The notes under the pieces: model-generated
The model's input: the letters and a program-made list of their open reading frames with translations, nothing else
Databases searched by the model: none
What the model was told of the DNA's origin: nothing
Assembly: GCF_014839805.1 (NCBI RefSeq)
Contig: NC_051134.1
Span: 9,145,170-9,209,169 of the forward strand
DNA: 64,000 nt
From: Manduca sexta
Lineage: Eukaryota > Arthropoda > Insecta > Lepidoptera > Sphingidae
Reading direction: 5' to 3'
Translations under genes and position numbers: made by a program
Shown: positions 60,481-64,000 of the stretch, one piece after another
Position numbering within the stretch: the first letter of the stretch is position 1
Layout: the number at the start of each line of letters is the position of its first letter

Positions 60481-61229
60481 ATGACTTGCTATACAGAGTA
60501 GAAATAGAACTTTGAATGACAATGGACTGTACTTCTTGCACTTGTCAGATCGCTGGCTGACTACTACAAAGTGCTATGTTAATTCTTACTTATGTCGGAA
60601 AAACGGAATGAAAAATTTCATGTTGGTAAATGAAAAGTCACGGTTTATTACTTATCTTTCGAGATTATTGGATGTTTTTACTGAAATAAACATAGAACAA
60701 AGTGTCATATATAATTCAATTTGTCCAAAAACACGGACCCTTGTTACAATGAGTCAGCAGTATGTTTAGTTTCATAACAATTACTGGGCGAAGTCTCGTT
60801 TGGTAGGAAGTGTTTCCGCTTTGCTTGGCAGAGATTAATAGAGCTAGTTTCTAAGGTGATTCGAAAGACTTACCACTTGAAAAGTTCTGGAGATATCTGG
60901 GGAGGATCTGAACTACTATGCTGCCGTGCTAAGCTCAAAAGCGGTATCTCAAAAAAAATAATCAAAATCTTGATTTTTATTTCGTCAGATACCTTAAAGA
61001 AATACCCATCTAATGAACTTACCTAAATAACGGTATCTTGTTTAGAACTTGTTAAAAAAACGCTTACAGAATTTTTCTATCTCAGTTTTACATTCCAAAC
61101 TATAAAACTATCTTTAAAAAACTTCGATTATCTCGTAATAAGGTTTCCCTGACATACCGCTATTGCGCTTAGCATGGCAGTATGATACTGTGAGGTAAGT
61201 ATACCTTATAGCAGTGATGAATGGTGAAG
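60481..61229. other. Non-coding stretch
   Basis: The 85-codon open frame at 60512-60769 has no recognisable motif and AT-rich codons; not called as a gene. Confidence 0.4.
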
Positions 61230-61365
61230 TTTCCTGAAAGGTAACCCGACATAACATAGATAGTAATATACGTAAATACTGTCTGCAAATCGCTCTAATG
61301 ATTTTATATAAATTACGAAAGGAAAGCCGATAGGAATCGAGTTATATGGACCCTTCGACACTGCT
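61230..61365. repeat. Dispersed repeat family Q, copy 4 (reverse)
   Basis: GAAAGCCGATAGGAATCGAG and TTATATGGACCCTTCG, same as 54330-54470. Confidence 0.5.
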
Positions 61366-62039
61366 TCATAGTTGATTTAAAAGTTCTGCAGGTAATTAGG
61401 AAGGTTGCTCGTTAGGAAAGGCGTGACAGTTGAAAGGCCTAGCATTCTAAGGTTAGGTTATAAATACATTTACCGATTGCATAATACAAGACAATGAACT
61501 ATTCATTCATTATTGTATAGAAATTATACTAAGTTATATTTTCCCCGCCTTAGGCAACTTGTTATGTAAAGTTCTTGTTTAAAAAAATGCAGGTTTTTTA
61601 AAACAATGAATTAAAGAGACTTATTTAAGACGCTTTTGTTACATACTTATTATAAATTTATTTAAATATTTTTTTTAAAATTGTATGCCTATTGACATTT
61701 CTAATGTTCATTTTATTTATGAATACTAGCAAGTGCAAGCTATGATAAGGGCAAAGGAATAATTTGGTTGTTATAACATTTCGGTACTCACATGCAGCGG
61801 ACCAAGTTACGCAAGAGCCCCCTAGTTCTTCACATCACGTATTTTCCTTCAGCTATCGCAATTCACACTGGCTCAAACATTTTTAAACAGCAATCGATTG
61901 GCAATGGCACCAGAATCGTAAATCCTTAAAAAAGTAAAAAAATATTTTCCGTCCTTTTTTATATCACAGCAAAACTTCGCAGTGTCACTGGCACAAATTA
62001 TTCCTGATACGACACTTTTAAAAAAATAGTTTTGTGGTT

Positions 62040-62205
62040 GGCTGTTTAGGTCGATTTTTTTAATTTGGGTATTTTTTGGGGTAGCGCGAGCATGCAGCCG
62101 CTCGGGCTGGGCGGCGTTCGTATCGACGGCGCGCGCCGGCGCGAGCGTTGCACCCCCTGAGAAGGGGCCGCATCCAGGCGACGGGGTGTTATCGCACACG
62201 TTTTT
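62040..62205. other. CpG-rich patch
   Basis: A sharp GC and CpG island (GACGGCGCGCGCCGGCGCGA around 62127) in very AT-rich DNA. A minus-strand frame of 108 codons (first codon GTG) crosses it but leaves the GC patch into AT-rich sequence without a splice site I can defend. Confidence 0.35.
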
Positions 62206-62596
62206 TTTTGTATTTTGATAAAAATAAAATAAACCATTTCCAATATGAATATAGTCGGATTATAGAGATTAATAATATATTTGTTTTATTTTTTTCTTCA
62301 TGGAAATAAATAAAATTAAAAGTTTTAAGAGCACTACGTTTTAAATAATGTAATTGAGCCGAAGAACATCCAGCACATATTAAAATTTATAGAGGAAATA
62401 AACAAGACCTGATTAGATATCCCGGTAAATGTACTATGGTATTAGTATTACGCTAACATTTTCCTTCCTCATAATATAACGTTATTTAAATAGATTATTA
62501 ATTAAAATAAAAACGGATGAAATATATCATTTTTATATATTTTAACTTTTTTTAGTAAGTACTAATTCAATATTTATTATTTATACAATTACTTAC

Positions 62597-62856
62597 ATAC
62601 ATAAATGACATCACGCATTTTATCCCCGAAGGGGTATGCAGAGGCGCAACTAGGGCACCCACTTTTCGCCAAGTATGTTCCGTCCCATGATGTGATAGGG
62701 GGCGAGCCTAACGCCATATCGGGATCAAATTCCAGACTCCGGGCTGTTACTGAGCAGAAAAACCCAAATATCACTTTGCCCGACCCGGGATTCGAACCCA
62801 GGACCTCAGAGTGCTATTGTACCGGACATGCAATACAACTACGCCACCGAGGCAGT
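62597..62856 (-). mobile_element. tRNA-headed SINE, family A, with target duplication
   Basis: The freshest copy. The A-box complement is at 62836-62846 (CAACTACGCCA) and the intact B-box complement at 62788-62798 (GGATTCGAACC). ACAATTACTTAC at 62585-62596 is repeated at 62857-62868, a 12-base target duplication. The minus-strand 3' end has TATGTATG-like repeats. Intact Pol III boxes mean it could be transcribed. Confidence 0.9.
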
Positions 62857-62868
62857 ACAATTACTTAC

Positions 62869-64000
62869 TTCAAGGATTACAGGAATTAAATCTACATCTC
62901 ATTCATTGGGCTCTACTAAGTTTGCTAAAAAATATAAAAATATAATTATGACATCCCCAAATCAGCCCCCTGATTACTGAAAATCTACAGAGCCTTCAGT
63001 ACGGAAATGGCCGAGTGACGCCGAATTGTGCCGAAGCCAAACCCGCGTGAAGTTGCCACGTAACCAACGTAGCTTGACCTCCCCGCCCGCTCTTGCTTAT
63101 CCTTTTATAGGGTGCGAAGAGAGTAATAAAGTTTGACAGACAGGTCATAATTGCGTGGTTGGTTTTTACTGCGCATGCTTCGTGGCGCCTATGGATTGCA
63201 TGGGCAGGTGCTTCCAGAATGCCAGGTAATTTAATAGATTGACAGAACGTTCTAAAAAAAATTAAGTGTCACATTTGAATTTCAAAAATGGAATGTTATT
63301 GGCATTGGTTGTAAAAGTATTTTGTTTCGATAGTTATTGTAATAGCATCATGTAGTAGATTTTTTTTACGCGAAAACATGTTTATATACTTCATAATTAA
63401 AATGTGTATGTGTTAAAAATATATTTCCAGTCTCTCTTCAGTGATTAAAAGGTTGGCTGAGATATTAAATAGTGTTACCTTATATAATAATCCCATATAT
63501 TATAGTATATTCATATCCTGCAAGGAAGGCTCTCTTTAATACTGTCCATTACTGGCGATACGGACAGAACAATAATTATTCCGGACATTTTTTGTGTTGT
63601 CATCCGATTTCAAGGTATAACTTCTAATGGAAAAATAAAACAAAGTATGAAATATAACATGAGTTTTATTTATTAAAGAAAAATAATCTCTGTTAAACCC
63701 AAGTAACGTATAAATTAAGTTCAATTTTCAGTGTATTTGTTTAACTGTATTATGTAATGTTTGTTTGAAGTAACATGACGTTTATTATTCTGTTGATTGT
63801 TTTATTTCCTGGCAATACTTATAATTGTCTTGGCCAGTCTCCTTAGAACAGTTGAAGCTAGTTTCTCTCATTGAACCGGGAGCGGCTTTACGTAAAATCT
63901 GAAAAATAGAGATTCCGATATGATGCATATTTAAGAAATCGAATGCTGTTAATTATAACTATTTTGTTTGGCAAAACAGTTTTTTTAAAGATTGTTTTAT
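62869..64000. other. Non-coding stretch to window end
   Basis: A moderately GC-rich block at about 63005-63225 has a TTTTATAGGG motif (63104 region) and an AATAAA (63126-63131) and could be an old LTR-like or repeat fragment; no partner copy is present. The rest shows nothing supported. Confidence 0.35.

Noticed and set aside
62589..62889. Open frames on both strands over 62.6-62.9 kb
   Set aside because: They lie in a SINE with target duplications and recur in the other SINE copies.

Overview
The window looks like nuclear DNA of a lepidopteran (moth or butterfly). It is AT-rich and mostly non-coding. It holds one canonical cytosolic Hsc70 gene with introns, one multi-exon minus-strand gene for a single-pass membrane protein, one intact 5S rRNA gene, and many dispersed repeats of types common in Lepidoptera: tRNA-headed SINEs, a Helitron with a CTAG end and A/T flanks, and foldback elements. 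The order-level assignment rests on remembered repeat families and on the 5S sequence; no search was run.

Layout. 1-540: probable 3' end of a gene lying to the left, seen only as a poly(A) signal. 2100-7251: Hsc70-4 on the plus strand, with a TATA and heat-shock-element promoter, a 5'UTR exon, two coding exons split inside codon 69, and a poly(A) signal. 7868-10701: a TTAA-flanked element of about 2.8 kb with short inverted ends and a long internal inverted repeat. 10.7-19 kb: non-coding with SINEs and foldback repeats. 19000-19118: 5S rRNA gene. 19.1-22.8 kb: nothing recognisable. 23216-46788: minus-strand gene assembled here from seven coding exons (369 aa): signal peptide, two six-cysteine modules, one transmembrane segment and a basic, serine-rich cytoplasmic tail. 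Every intron but the last is phase 1. Its first coding intron is 17 kb and full of repeats. 47-64 kb: no confident gene; a dense set of SINEs, a complete non-autonomous Helitron with a four-copy 123-bp internal tandem repeat, and copies of several dispersed families.

The two protein genes have no evident functional link. Hsc70 is a housekeeping chaperone whose promoter carries a perfect three-unit heat-shock element. The membrane protein looks like a small cysteine-rich cell-surface or adhesion-type protein; I cannot assign it a name or ligand. I found no clearly new biological system. The most useful second looks are the membrane-protein gene (including possible alternative exons in its fifth intron), the TTAA/foldback element, and the Helitron with its internal tandem array.
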